DNA of 17,147 bases from CAYFVR01 sp046541515 (GTDB taxonomy: Bacteria > Desulfobacterota > Desulfobacteria > Desulfobacterales > Desulfococcaceae): the NCBI GenBank assembly GCA_046541515.1, contig JBKHDD010000105.1, positions 1 to 17,147 on the forward strand. Direction: 5' to 3'. The position numbers and the translations under genes are program-made. The notes below the pieces were generated by a model. The model saw nothing but the letters and a program-made list of their open reading frames with translations, did no database searches and had not been told where the DNA came from. Shown here piece by piece: positions 6,273 through 13,385 of the stretch. Position 1 is the first letter of the stretch. The number at the start of each line of letters is the position of its first letter.

Positions 6273-7808
6273 TCACCACCGCCAGGGCGGCGGGCAGGCG
6301 TCCGGGATGGCGGGGGTGAACCGGTCGGGGCCGGAGCGAACGGGGCAGTCGGCCCGGTCCGCCATGGCGGTCAACATGCCCTTGAACACCGTCTGGTGGA
6401 CGGGGAACAGGCCGTACCAGTAAATCAAACCGCCCAGCCCCTTTGGTTCAAACCGGGAGCGGAGCCGGAGTTCCGTGCCGCCCTCGGCCGCCGGTTCCAG
6501 GTCGATTTCAAACACCGCGTCGCCGGGGGCCCGCATTTCCGACAACAGATGAAGTCGCCGGGCCGGTTCCACCGCCAGCACGCGCCAAAAATCCAGTGCG
6601 TCGCCCACCTGGAGATTCACCGGATCGCGCCGTCCCCGGGCCAGCCCCGGGCCGCCGGCGATCCGGTCCATCCATCCCCGGATGCGCCACAGCGGCCGGC
6701 CGAAATAGTAGCCGGTTCGGCCGCCCAGCCGGGTCACCACCGGCCAGAGCTTCTCCGGCGGGCCGTCCAATATGGCGCGATAGCCCACCTCCAGCACCGT
6801 GCCGCCGGTGTATTCCGCGTCGCCACAGTAGGCCCATTCCGGCGGCAGCAGGCAGCCGGCGTCGGACCAGCAGGTTTCCCCCTCCCCTTCGGCGTCGCCG
6901 CGAAGGGCCGTGCGAATGGCGTCCCGAGGGGTGGACAGCTCCTGGGGGATCAGATCGCGGATTCGATGTTCGGTGCAGACCGCCTCGTTGCGGATGCCCT
7001 CCACCAGGGGACGGGCGTATCCGGCGGGAACGGGCGTCAGCATGTGGATGAGCCAGGCGCCGATGGCGGGCGAAACGAAGGGAACGGGGATGATGACCCG
7101 GCGCGGCAGCCCGGCCTCTTCGGCGTAGATTTCGGCCAGCCGCCGGTAGGTGATCACGTCCGGCCCGCCGATGTCGAAGGTGTTGCCCCGCACGGCGTCG
7201 CCCTCCAGGCAGCCCCGGAGGTAATTCAGCACGTTCCGGATCGCGATGGGCTGATTGCGGGTGCGCACCCAGCGCGGGGCCAGCATGATCGGAAAACGAT
7301 CCACGGAATAGCGCAGGATTTCGAAGGCGGCGCTGCCCGTGCCGAGAATGGCTCCGGCCCGCAGCACGGTGGTCGGCACGGGACCGGCCTTGAGGATTTC
7401 GCCCACTTCCCGCCGGGAGGCCAGATGCGGACTCAACTCCCCGCCGCCGGATTCGCCCAGGCCGCCCAGGTAGATGATCCGGTCCAACCCGCCGGCCTCG
7501 GCCGCCGCGACCATGTTCCGGGCCGCGTCCCGGTCGGCGTCAACGAATTTCTCGCCCGAGGAGGTCATGGAGTGGACCAGATAGACGGCGGCCCGACAGC
7601 CCTCGGCGGCCCGGCGAAGGGCCTCGGGGTCCATCACGTCGGCCGCCACAAGCTCGGCGCCGGGATGATCGCTCCAACCCCGGGCGGCCAGTTTGTCCAT
7701 CGATCTCGCCGCGGCCCGAACGCGATATCCCGAAGCCAGAAGAAGGGGGACCAGCCGTCCGCCCACATAGCCGGTCGCGCCCACGACCAGCACCGGCGCC
7801 ATGTTCAT
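6273..7808 (-). CDS. NAD(P)-binding epimerase/NmrA-like protein with C-terminal DUF2867-type domain
   Basis: The 511-residue product opens with a Rossmann nucleotide-binding motif VLVVGATGYVGGRLVPLLL and continues as an atypical SDR: ADVMDPEAL, AVYLVHSM, DRIIYLGGLGE, SRREVGEILKAGPVPTTVLR and NTFDIGGPDVITYRRLAEIY. Residues from about 340 form a second domain (TVLEVGYRAILDGPPEKLWPV, GWMDRIAGGPGLARGRRDP, FEIDLEPAAEGGTELRLRSR) like the DUF2867 / SRPBCC-type domain found fused to such SDRs. The end, LIYWYGLFPVHQTVFKGML, is typical of this fusion. Substrate is unknown. The start at 7808 is preceded by a strong AAGGAGG ten bases upstream; a second ATG lies two codons further in (7802). Likely cytoplasmic. 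Confidence 0.85.
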   Translation of the reverse strand: MNMAPVLVVGATGYVGGRLVPLLLASGYRVRAAARSMDKLAARGWSDHPGAELVAADVMDPEALRRAAEGCRAAVYLVHSMTSSGEKFVDADRDAARNMVAAAEAGGLDRIIYLGGLGESGGGELSPHLASRREVGEILKAGPVPTTVLRAGAILGTGSAAFEILRYSVDRFPIMLAPRWVRTRNQPIAIRNVLNYLRGCLEGDAVRGNTFDIGGPDVITYRRLAEIYAEEAGLPRRVIIPVPFVSPAIGAWLIHMLTPVPAGYARPLVEGIRNEAVCTEHRIRDLIPQELSTPRDAIRTALRGDAEGEGETCWSDAGCLLPPEWAYCGDAEYTGGTVLEVGYRAILDGPPEKLWPVVTRLGGRTGYYFGRPLWRIRGWMDRIAGGPGLARGRRDPVNLQVGDALDFWRVLAVEPARRLHLLSEMRAPGDAVFEIDLEPAAEGGTELRLRSRFEPKGLGGLIYWYGLFPVHQTVFKGMLTAMADRADCPVRSGPDRFTPAIPDACPPPWRW

Positions 7809-7850
7809 CCGAAAAAAACCTCCTTTTTTATCGAACCGCTTGGAGAGAAT

Positions 7851-7878
7851 TTGATAAATTACTAATAAATCCGGGCAA
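7851..7878 (-). promoter_or_regulatory. Candidate promoter of the SDR/DUF2867 gene
   Basis: TTGCCC (7878-7873) and TATCAA (7856-7851) are separated by 16 AT-rich bases on the minus strand, about 45 bases before the start codon at 7808. This is one of the few AT-rich patches in the window. It is a consensus match only. Confidence 0.3.
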
Positions 7879-7899
7879 TGCTGAGCGAATATTTTGCAT

Positions 7900-8326
7900 T
7901 GGACGGGAAGCCTCGGACCCACTTTTCCCGATCGGGTCCGGAAGATACGGGACGAGCTTTCCCGGACCTTCCGGCCGGTCCATCAGGCAGTCCCAAAACG
8001 AGACGCCGTGCTTTCGGCAGTTTTTTTCAGGCTCGCGAAAGTGTCGCGGCATTTCCGTCCGGCCGGACTTCGGGGCCATCCACCGAGAAGGCGTCCTCGC
8101 CTTCCGGGAGGATTCGGGAAATCTCGCCCGGGGAGACGTCGCAGCCAATCTCGCGGAGCCGCTCCCAGATCGCCGGCCGCGTCGCGTGGACATGGCAGTA
8201 TTGCCACATCTCGTCCTCCAACTCCTCGATCCTTTCCGACCGCTTTTGAATCAGCTCCAAAAGCCGGACGACCGCGGGCGTCTTTTCTTCATCCAAAATG
8301 GAGGATATGATCTTGGGGATGCACAT
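7900..8326 (-). pseudogene. Transposase remnant with internal deletions and a frameshift
   Basis: The frame from ATG 8326 starts MCIPKIISSILDEEKTPAVV, then RLLELIQKRSERIEELEDE, which resembles the N-terminal coiled coil of an IS66-like transposase group. It then jumps straight to HATRPAIWERLREIGCDVSP and GEISRILPEGEDAF, which in intact relatives lies much further along, just before the catalytic domain. The frame stops at 8027. Another minus frame (about 8049-7924) reads PEKNCRKHGVSFWDCLMDR and LVPYLPDPIGK, which looks like the C-terminal end of the same kind of transposase. The whole DDE catalytic core is absent. The family comes from memory of sequence style, without alignment; the mosaic of conserved ends in two frames supports a decayed gene. 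The left limit is approximate. Confidence 0.55.
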
Positions 8327-8369
8327 GAAAGAATCAATAACACTTTTAAGGGCGCTTGTCTCTTGGTTT

Positions 8370-8699
8370 TCAGACGTTGCCGCGGTTTATTGGGAAGTTA
8401 CAGAGAGAACGGCAGATTCCAACGATTCGGCAGAGCGGAGAAGAATCAAAGACGGGCTGGGGCGTCCAGGTTTTGTGGAAAGTCTCAAATGGAGATGGCG
8501 TTTCGTCGGGAAGGATGAGAACGTTCGAAAACCCCTTTGCTTCCCAAATCTTGCGCGGCCATTGATCGTCTTTAAGGCTGCGGAATTTCCAAACAAGGCC
8601 GCCCCGGAACAAAAAGGATTTGGCGTTCAACGCTCCGGCCATGATCATCGCATCCGCCCAAACGACGATCATGGCCGGAGAACCGAGATAATCATCCAT
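8370..8699 (-). CDS. Doubtful hypothetical reading frame (109 aa)
   Basis: From ATG 8699 the frame encodes 109 residues, including MIVVWADAMIMAGALNAK and RKIWEAKGFSNVLILPDE, with normal-looking amino-acid composition but no family I recognise. There is no good ribosome binding site, and the first part overlaps a long inverted repeat (8633-8680). The frame is open further up to 8801. A + strand frame (8298-8714) covers the same bases. It could be a decayed gene carried with the neighbouring transposase remnant. Treat as unproven. Confidence 0.2.
   Translation of the reverse strand: MDDYLGSPAMIVVWADAMIMAGALNAKSFLFRGGLVWKFRSLKDDQWPRKIWEAKGFSNVLILPDETPSPFETFHKTWTPQPVFDSSPLCRIVGICRSLCNFPINRGNV
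8633..8680. repeat. 18-bp inverted repeat, one mismatch, 12-base loop
   Basis: CTCCGGCCATGATCATCG (8633-8650) and CGACGATCATGGCCGGAG (8663-8680) are reverse complements except for one base. The loop is CATCCGCCCAAA. There is no T-run next to it, so it is not a standard terminator. Confidence 0.75.
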
Positions 8700-8873
8700 G
8701 AGGGCGGCGGTTGAAACCGAATCCGGTCCGCTTTTCCAGCGCCGATTCCGCCCGAAGGCCAAACGCCTCTCCCCCCGCAGTTCCCGCCGCGGTTGCGGCA
8801 CGACCGGCCTTCTCCCGGCGGGTCTTCCCTTCCGCGCAGACCAGCCTGGCCCCGCAAACGTGTTGAAATGGCT

Positions 8874-10364
8874 TCATGCCCCTCGCTCGGAAAGAAAGTT
8901 TCCATCTTCCCGGCCCGAGGTCAAAAGGCCGGCGGGATTCTTCCGGGAACGGTCGGGCGAGGCGGCGTCTCCCCGGACGATGGCCGTCAGGTCCCGCACC
9001 ACATTCTCCAGCTCCATGGCCTGGGCCTTCATCTCCTGGGCGGCGCCGGCGGTTTCCTCGGCGTCGGCGGCGTTTTGCTGAACCACCCGGTTCATCTCCG
9101 CCATGGCCTCGTTCACTTCCGCCACGCCGTCCGCCTGCTCGGCGGCGGCGGCCCGGATTTCGGCCATCAGCGCCCCGACCTTTTCGGCGCCGGACCGGGC
9201 TTCCGCAAGTTTTTCCGCGGCCCGCGTCGCCTGGTCGCCGGCGCGGGAAACCGAATCCTGGGTCCGCTCGATCCGCTCCGCCGTGTCCCGGGCGGCCTCT
9301 CCGGCCCGGCCGGCCAAATTTCGAACCTCCTGGGCCACCACCGCGAAGCCCGCGCCGCTCTCTCCGGCCCGGGCGGCCTCCACGGCCGCGTTCAGGGCCA
9401 GCAGATTGGTCTGGAAGGCGATCTTGTCGATGGTTCCCACGATCCGGACGGTTTCCATCCCCGCCTCGCGCACCTGTTCCATGGTGCGGCCCAACGCCTC
9501 CATGGCCTCGTCGGCCTCGTCGGTTTTTTTCCGACCCTCCGCCGTAAGCCGTTCCACCTCCTGGACGTGGTCCGCCGTTCGACGCGCCATGGCCGACATC
9601 CGCTCCATGGAGGCCGTGCTTTCCTCCAAGGAAGCGGCCTGTTCCGAAGCGCCGCCGGACAGGGAATGACTGGCGGATTGAATCTGGGCGGCCCCGGCGG
9701 CGCCCCGCTCCGCGGCCAGGGCGAGTCGGCCGGAGAGGACTTGGATGGGACGGAGGAACATCCGCCGCAGGACGCCGCCCATCAGAAATACCGCCCCCAA
9801 AGAGATTAAGCCTACGATCCACAAAAGGCGGCCCCGGAACTGGTGGGCCTGGGCATATTTCACCGAGTGGTCGACCGTGAACCCGACAATCCAGCCCCAG
9901 GGTTCGTACCGGTCGAACACCATCCACTTCCGGTCTCCCCGCCACACATAATCCTGCTCCCCCCGTTTTTTCCCGAACATTTTCCGGATGAACTCATGTT
10001 CGGAGAGATCGTGCCCCACATCCAGCGCCGGATGATAGACGACCCGCCCCGCCTCGTTCATGATGTAAACATAGGTATTGTGGTCGGCGTCGACATACCG
10101 GTTGGCCAGCCATTTTTTCAGGTTCTCCCGGACGGCGTCGCCGGCCTCGCCCCCTTCGCCGGAACGGGAAACCGCATCCCGGTCCCGAATGCGTTCCAGA
10201 ATATGATCCAGCCGTTCGGCGTAAAGTGCGCTTTGGCTCTGGTCGATCATTTCCCGATGCTGGGAAAACGCAAAGCCGACCACCAGGGCGCCGGCGACGG
10301 CAAAGGATGCGGCGATCAGAAGCAGCAGACGGAATCGCAGGGATGTTCGTCGCAACGCTTTCAC
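8874..10364 (-). CDS. Methyl-accepting chemotaxis protein with periplasmic Cache domain
   Basis: The 496-residue receptor has a first transmembrane helix at about 10-33 (RLLLLIAASFAVAGALVVGF), a periplasmic sCache-type sensor (about 35-178) with NTYVYIMNEAGRVVYHP, MFGKKRGEQDYVWRGDRKW and YEPWGWIVGFTVD, a second helix at about 180-199, and a cytoplasmic signalling coiled coil. The hairpin tip is IDKIAFQTNLLALNAAVEAA through AGFAVVAQEVRNLAGRAGEA (about 312-355), which contacts CheA/CheW in known receptors. Only a short stretch (RPIQVLSGRLALAAERG) follows the second helix in place of a full HAMP. No C-terminal CheR-binding pentapeptide is present. The start is GTG 10364, chosen because GGAGG lies five bases upstream and the helix begins shortly after. 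The ligand is unknown; family members sense small organic acids or amines. Confidence 0.92.
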   Translation of the reverse strand: MKALRRTSLRFRLLLLIAASFAVAGALVVGFAFSQHREMIDQSQSALYAERLDHILERIRDRDAVSRSGEGGEAGDAVRENLKKWLANRYVDADHNTYVYIMNEAGRVVYHPALDVGHDLSEHEFIRKMFGKKRGEQDYVWRGDRKWMVFDRYEPWGWIVGFTVDHSVKYAQAHQFRGRLLWIVGLISLGAVFLMGGVLRRMFLRPIQVLSGRLALAAERGAAGAAQIQSASHSLSGGASEQAASLEESTASMERMSAMARRTADHVQEVERLTAEGRKKTDEADEAMEALGRTMEQVREAGMETVRIVGTIDKIAFQTNLLALNAAVEAARAGESGAGFAVVAQEVRNLAGRAGEAARDTAERIERTQDSVSRAGDQATRAAEKLAEARSGAEKVGALMAEIRAAAAEQADGVAEVNEAMAEMNRVVQQNAADAEETAGAAQEMKAQAMELENVVRDLTAIVRGDAASPDRSRKNPAGLLTSGREDGNFLSERGA

Positions 10365-10790
10365 GCAAACCTCCGAGAGGGCGAATCCCTTCTCCCAAAG
10401 CAAAACGGGACCCGCGGAAAAGGGGAGGGGTCCAAAGACGGAGAACGGTCTTCGCCCCGACGGGCGGCCGAAACCGCTGGAATGCCGAAAACCGGGGGAC
10501 CGGCATCCGGACTGAACGTTGGGTGGCCATTGGGAATCCACACGGACCGAAAAAATGCCTGAAAACCGGGAGCCCGTCAACGAAAGTGTGCCGAAAGACA
10601 AGTGGCGACAACGCGATGAAAATGGCGACGCCGCCTTTCAAGGAGCGCCCTTGAAAGGCGGCGTCGCGGAAGGAAGCATGGACGGGTTCGGCCGGCGGCG
10701 TGAAGTCGATTCATTGGATTTCCGCTATGGCAGGCTGTTGGGGAGCCGGGTTGCGGGGAACCGGGTTGCCCCCAATTCCCCCGGGCGAGA
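10365..10790. other. Spacer upstream of the chemoreceptor with no recognised gene
   Basis: About 425 bases between the cytochrome remnant and the chemoreceptor start. Frames are open here on both strands because of high GC, but none has family-like sequence. It holds a perfect 19-bp hairpin (10625-10667) and two imperfect 15-base tandem units, GAGCCGGGTTGCGGG and GAACCGGGTTGCCCC (10743-10772). Confidence 0.45.
10625..10667. terminator. Perfect 19-bp hairpin, possible terminator of the reductase/cytochrome unit
   Basis: GCGACGCCGCCTTTCAAGG (10625-10643), loop AGCGC and the exact reverse complement (10649-10667) form a very stable stem. On the minus strand it is followed by CATTTTCAT, a weak T-run; on the + strand purines follow. 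It sits downstream of the reductase-cytochrome unit and upstream of the chemoreceptor, the place for a terminator, but could equally be a dispersed repeat. Confidence 0.45.
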
Positions 10791-11170
10791 TTACGGGGTT
10801 TTCAGATGCCGAGCCGCCTCGCCCACCTGGTTTTCGCGCAGGCCGGCAAAGGCGGACATGTCCCTGCACGGGTCCCGAATTTGGCCGGGGACGATTTCCG
10901 GGATGGGCTCCCGGCCGCCGACGGGCGGGACCTCGCGCCGAAACTGGGCCTTGAGACCGCTGCCTTTTGGGCTTCCAGGGAGTCGGCGTAATGGCGGCCG
11001 GCGCAGTTGTCGGCGAAGACATCCCGACCCAGCTCCACCGGCCCCCGAGGCGTTCCGTGGGCATGGCCGCCGGATTCCGCGCCGCTTCGGGCCGCCGCGA
11101 ACAAAAGGATTGCGGCGACCACAACGGCGATCAACGTGCCGGCCACTCGCTGGTTTTGAGTCACTCTCAT
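10791..11170 (-). pseudogene. Small c-type cytochrome gene, frameshifted and with damaged haem motif
   Basis: ATG 11170 follows AAGGAG and begins a signal peptide or anchor (MRVTQNQRVAGTLIAVVVAA, then ILLFAAARSGA). After GRDVFADN comes CAGRHYADSLE, where a class I cytochrome c would have CAGCH; the second haem-binding Cys is Arg (CGC instead of TGC). Shortly afterwards the frame is lost: the original frame ends at 10802 with unrelated sequence, while another frame continues the cytochrome pattern as GLKAQFRRE, GQIRDPCRDMSAFAGLRENQ and a terminal AARHLKTP, ending at TAA 10791. In intact relatives the second part reads like R..RDPY..MPAFADL...Y.K. Two independent lesions suggest a real pseudogene, though assembly error cannot be excluded. 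It lies 59 bases after the membrane reductase, a likely electron-transfer partner. Confidence 0.75.
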
Positions 11171-11229
11171 GGTTCATCTCCTTAGTTTTGCGCTCCGGGG
11201 ACGAAAAATGGGCCGATCCTCGAATTCCA

Positions 11230-12561
11230 TCAATCCAGAAACGAAAAAACTTCCAAATGAATCCGGCCGTCGGGAACGCCCAGTTCCTTCAGCGTATCCA
11301 CCACAGATTCGGTGAGCCCCGGTGGGCCGCAGACGTAAAAACCGGCCTTGCGGTCTTTCAACTGGCCGCCGCAAAGCCGCTGGATTTTCTCCCGGTCGAT
11401 GACGCCGCGTTCGCCGTCCCAGCCGTCCGGAGGATTCTCCAGCACATGGTGCACCTTCAGGCGGGGGTGCTTCCCGGCGGCGATCTTCCGCAGCTCGTCC
11501 GCAAAAACAATGTTTTCCTCGTCGGAATTGCCGTAAAGGAAGGTGACGCGCCGGGCGTCCTGGGTGTCCCGCAGATGGCGAATCATGCTCCTTGGCGGCG
11601 TCGCGCCGATGCCGCCGGCGATGAACACCAGCTCCCGCTCGTCGGGGTGGAATTGATGGGAAAAGCGGCCGAAGGGTCCGTGGACCGCCGCCGTGTCGCC
11701 CTTTTGAATCCCGTCCATGGTGGCGGTGTAGTCGCCCAGGGATTTCACGGTGATCGTCACGTAGCCCTTTTCCGCGGGGCTGGAGGAAAGGGTCCAGTGA
11801 TGCTCCTCCACCGGCGCGTCGTCGGCCCGGTGAAAGGTGAAAAAGGCGAACTGGCCGGGCGCGTACCGAAACACCCGCTCCTTCTTGGGCGGGGCCAGCA
11901 TGATCGTTCGAACATCCGGCGCTTCGGAAACCACGTCGACGACCCGGTACCGCTTTTGGTCCAGCCGGCGGGGACGGACCCGGCGATGGTACGCCAACGC
12001 CGCCAGAGAAATGGCGCCCAGCAACGGCCAGAGCTGCCGGAGGGGCGCGTGGCTCAAATCATGGCCGGCGATCCAGGAATGGACGAACCCCAGCACCAGA
12101 ATCGCGGGGACCAAAACGTTGTGAAGAAGCCGCCACCGCTCGAAGGACAAACCGAATCGCCGCTGATACAGGCTGACCAGGACGTTGGCCGCCAGCAGCA
12201 CCAAGGCCAGCTTCCCCGCCCAGATGTACCAGGGCAGGTCCAGCCGGAACAGAAGCCCCCAACCGGCGCCGCCGACCGCCAGCAGCAGCGGGTGCAACAG
12301 CAGCAGCGCGGTTGCGAACACCGCCATCCAGCGGTGAAAGCGAACCAGAATGTCCAGGCCGAATTCCCGTTCCACCGGCTTGAACCGGCCCGTCAAGAAA
12401 ACCTGAAGACTCAGAATCACCAGCCCCACCAGGGCCGCGGCACGGCCGGCCTCGTAAATCAACCCTTTGTCCCCGCCGCCGTCGCCGAAGATCAGCGCCA
12501 TCGCCGGCGGCGAGAGGATGGCCAGCGCGTAGGCGCCAATCCACAACAGTCCTTTGCCCAT
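11230..12561 (-). CDS. Ferric reductase-like transmembrane flavoprotein with FAD/NAD(P) domain
   Basis: The 443-residue protein has about six membrane helices in its first 195 residues, followed by a ferredoxin-reductase-type module. Four membrane His residues form two pairs of equal spacing, H76/H90 and H147/H161, the arrangement that holds two b haems in ferric reductase and NADPH oxidase proteins. The FAD domain shows YAPGQFAFFTF (233-243) and HHWTLSSSP (254-262); the nucleotide domain shows FIAGGIGATPPRSM (313-326) and FYVCGPPG (408-415). It probably moves electrons from cytoplasmic NAD(P)H through FAD and two haems to an acceptor outside the membrane. ATG 12561 follows AAGGAGG. The damaged cytochrome c gene downstream may encode its former partner. 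Confidence 0.88.
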   Translation of the reverse strand: MGKGLLWIGAYALAILSPPAMALIFGDGGGDKGLIYEAGRAAALVGLVILSLQVFLTGRFKPVEREFGLDILVRFHRWMAVFATALLLLHPLLLAVGGAGWGLLFRLDLPWYIWAGKLALVLLAANVLVSLYQRRFGLSFERWRLLHNVLVPAILVLGFVHSWIAGHDLSHAPLRQLWPLLGAISLAALAYHRRVRPRRLDQKRYRVVDVVSEAPDVRTIMLAPPKKERVFRYAPGQFAFFTFHRADDAPVEEHHWTLSSSPAEKGYVTITVKSLGDYTATMDGIQKGDTAAVHGPFGRFSHQFHPDERELVFIAGGIGATPPRSMIRHLRDTQDARRVTFLYGNSDEENIVFADELRKIAAGKHPRLKVHHVLENPPDGWDGERGVIDREKIQRLCGGQLKDRKAGFYVCGPPGLTESVVDTLKELGVPDGRIHLEVFSFLD

Positions 12562-12592
12562 CTTTGGAACCTCCTTGCGATCCGATGCCGCG

Positions 12593-12650
12593 AAAAAAAA
12601 GACGGCGCCGCCGGCTTCGCCCATTGGGGGAAAAGTCGGCGCCGCCGATA
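12593..12650 (-). terminator. Rho-independent terminator after the YbhB/YbcL gene
   Basis: On the minus strand two copies of GGCGGCGCCG, about 25 bases apart, can pair through their GGCGCC cores to give a GC stem of around ten pairs. The stem is followed directly by eight T (12600-12593). It lies between the PEBP stop (12669) and the reductase start (12561), separating their transcripts. Confidence 0.65.
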
Positions 12651-12668
12651 CGTGCCAAATCGGGTCGA

Positions 12669-13121
12669 TCAGACCCGGGCATACCGTCCCATGAGCACCG
12701 CGTTGTCGATGACGTGGCCGGTCATTTCCCGCTGCACCGTCACCTTGTCGGTTTTTTCCGGCAGATCCAGGGGCGCGTCCAGGGCGTAGGCGTAAAAGAA
12801 GTAGCGATGTTCCCGATCCGGCGGGCAGGGGCCGAAATAGCCGGTCTCCCCGTTGGTGCCCAGCCCCGGGGTGCCCGGCGGCTCCTGGCCCTCGGGAATC
12901 TCCCGCACGTCGGGCGGAATGTTGAACACCACCCAATGGTCCCAAACCCCGTCCTCCCGCACGTTGGGCGGCACGTCGGGGTCGTCCATGATGAGCACCA
13001 GCGCCTTGGCCTCGGCGGGGACGCCGGAAAGCCGCAGGGCGGGGTTCACGTTTTCGCCGTCGCAGGTGTACTTGGAGGGGATTTTGCCTTCGTTTTCAAA
13101 TGCCGTGCTGGTCAGTTCCAT
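12669..13121 (-). CDS. YbhB/YbcL family (PEBP-like) protein
   Basis: The 150-residue protein has the phosphatidylethanolamine-binding-protein fold signature in bacterial form: STAFENEGKIPSKYTCDGEN, NPALRLSGVP, LVLIMDDPDVP, DHWVVFNIPPDVREIPEG, GYFGPCPPDREHRYFFYAYA. The conserved DPD and GPCPP...HRY elements build the anion-binding pocket. No signal peptide is visible, so it is probably cytoplasmic. The biological role of bacterial members is not settled. ATG 13121 is preceded by AAGGAGG with five bases spacing. It is followed by a good terminator, so it is likely monocistronic or the last gene of a unit. Confidence 0.93.
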   Translation of the reverse strand: MELTSTAFENEGKIPSKYTCDGENVNPALRLSGVPAEAKALVLIMDDPDVPPNVREDGVWDHWVVFNIPPDVREIPEGQEPPGTPGLGTNGETGYFGPCPPDREHRYFFYAYALDAPLDLPEKTDKVTVQREMTGHVIDNAVLMGRYARV

Positions 13122-13233
13122 GGGTGCCTCCTTCTTTGGTTTGATCGATTGCAAGGAAATATCGCCGTCGCTTCGGCGTCCACCTCCTGGGCGGGACGGG
13201 AGTACGACCGGCCGCGGAATTTCCAGCCGCCAA

Positions 13234-13247
13234 CCGCCCGAAGGCGG
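13234..13247. repeat. Short GC hairpin CCGCC-CGAA-GGCGG in repeat-rich spacer
   Basis: A 5-bp stem with a CGAA tetraloop (CCGCCCGAAGGCGG) sits 22 bases before the nested hairpin element. The surrounding sequence, GGCGGAACTCCGAACTT then GGGGACTACGCCC, has the look of a dispersed intergenic repeat. Copy number cannot be judged here. Confidence 0.4.
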
Positions 13248-13260
13248 AACTCCGAACTTG

Positions 13261-13385
13261 GGGACTACGCCCAATACCGTTCACTTTGGGATTTCAATGG
13301 GGCAATCGCGCTTGATTGAGCAAGGGCGAGCGCGATTCGTCCCTGCCATTTTTTCGATAAAATGAACGGCATTGGGACTACGCCC
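13261..13385. repeat. Nested inverted-repeat element bounded by 12-base direct repeats
   Basis: GGGACTACGCCC occurs at 13261-13272 and again at 13374-13385. Between them the outer arms CCCAATACCGTTCACT (13270-13285) and AATGAACGGCATTGGG (13361-13376) are complementary at 14 of 16 positions, and both differences become G-U pairs on the minus-strand RNA. Inside, AATCGCGCT (13304-13312) and AGCGCGATT (13329-13337) form a perfect 9-bp stem. The element directly follows the apgM stop codon (13378-13380) and runs into it. It may be a MITE- or REP-like repeat, or a structured 3' end of the apgM transcript. Confidence 0.6.

Larger units (their letters stand above)
8327..8873. other. Accessory spacer between transposase remnant and chemoreceptor gene
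   Basis: This 547-base stretch holds only the doubtful frame at 8370-8699 and an 18-bp inverted repeat at 8633-8680. Composition is less GC-rich than the flanking genes, especially 8320-8560. No RNA gene, promoter or terminator was recognised. Confidence 0.4.

Noticed and set aside
5988..7865. A 625-codon + strand reading frame
   Set aside because: Antisense to the SDR/DUF2867 gene and the start of the DUF523-DUF1722 gene, both with recognisable domains; the + product is low-complexity.
8793..9809. A 338-codon + strand frame over the chemoreceptor
   Set aside because: The minus strand has the highly conserved chemoreceptor tip; the + frame is its shadow.
10743..10772. Two imperfect 15-base tandem units
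   Set aside because: Only two copies with three differences; not enough for a repeat array or CRISPR.
10519..12789. A 756-codon + strand reading frame
   Set aside because: Antisense to the ferric-reductase-like gene and the cytochrome remnant. No recognisable motif and no good ribosome binding site.
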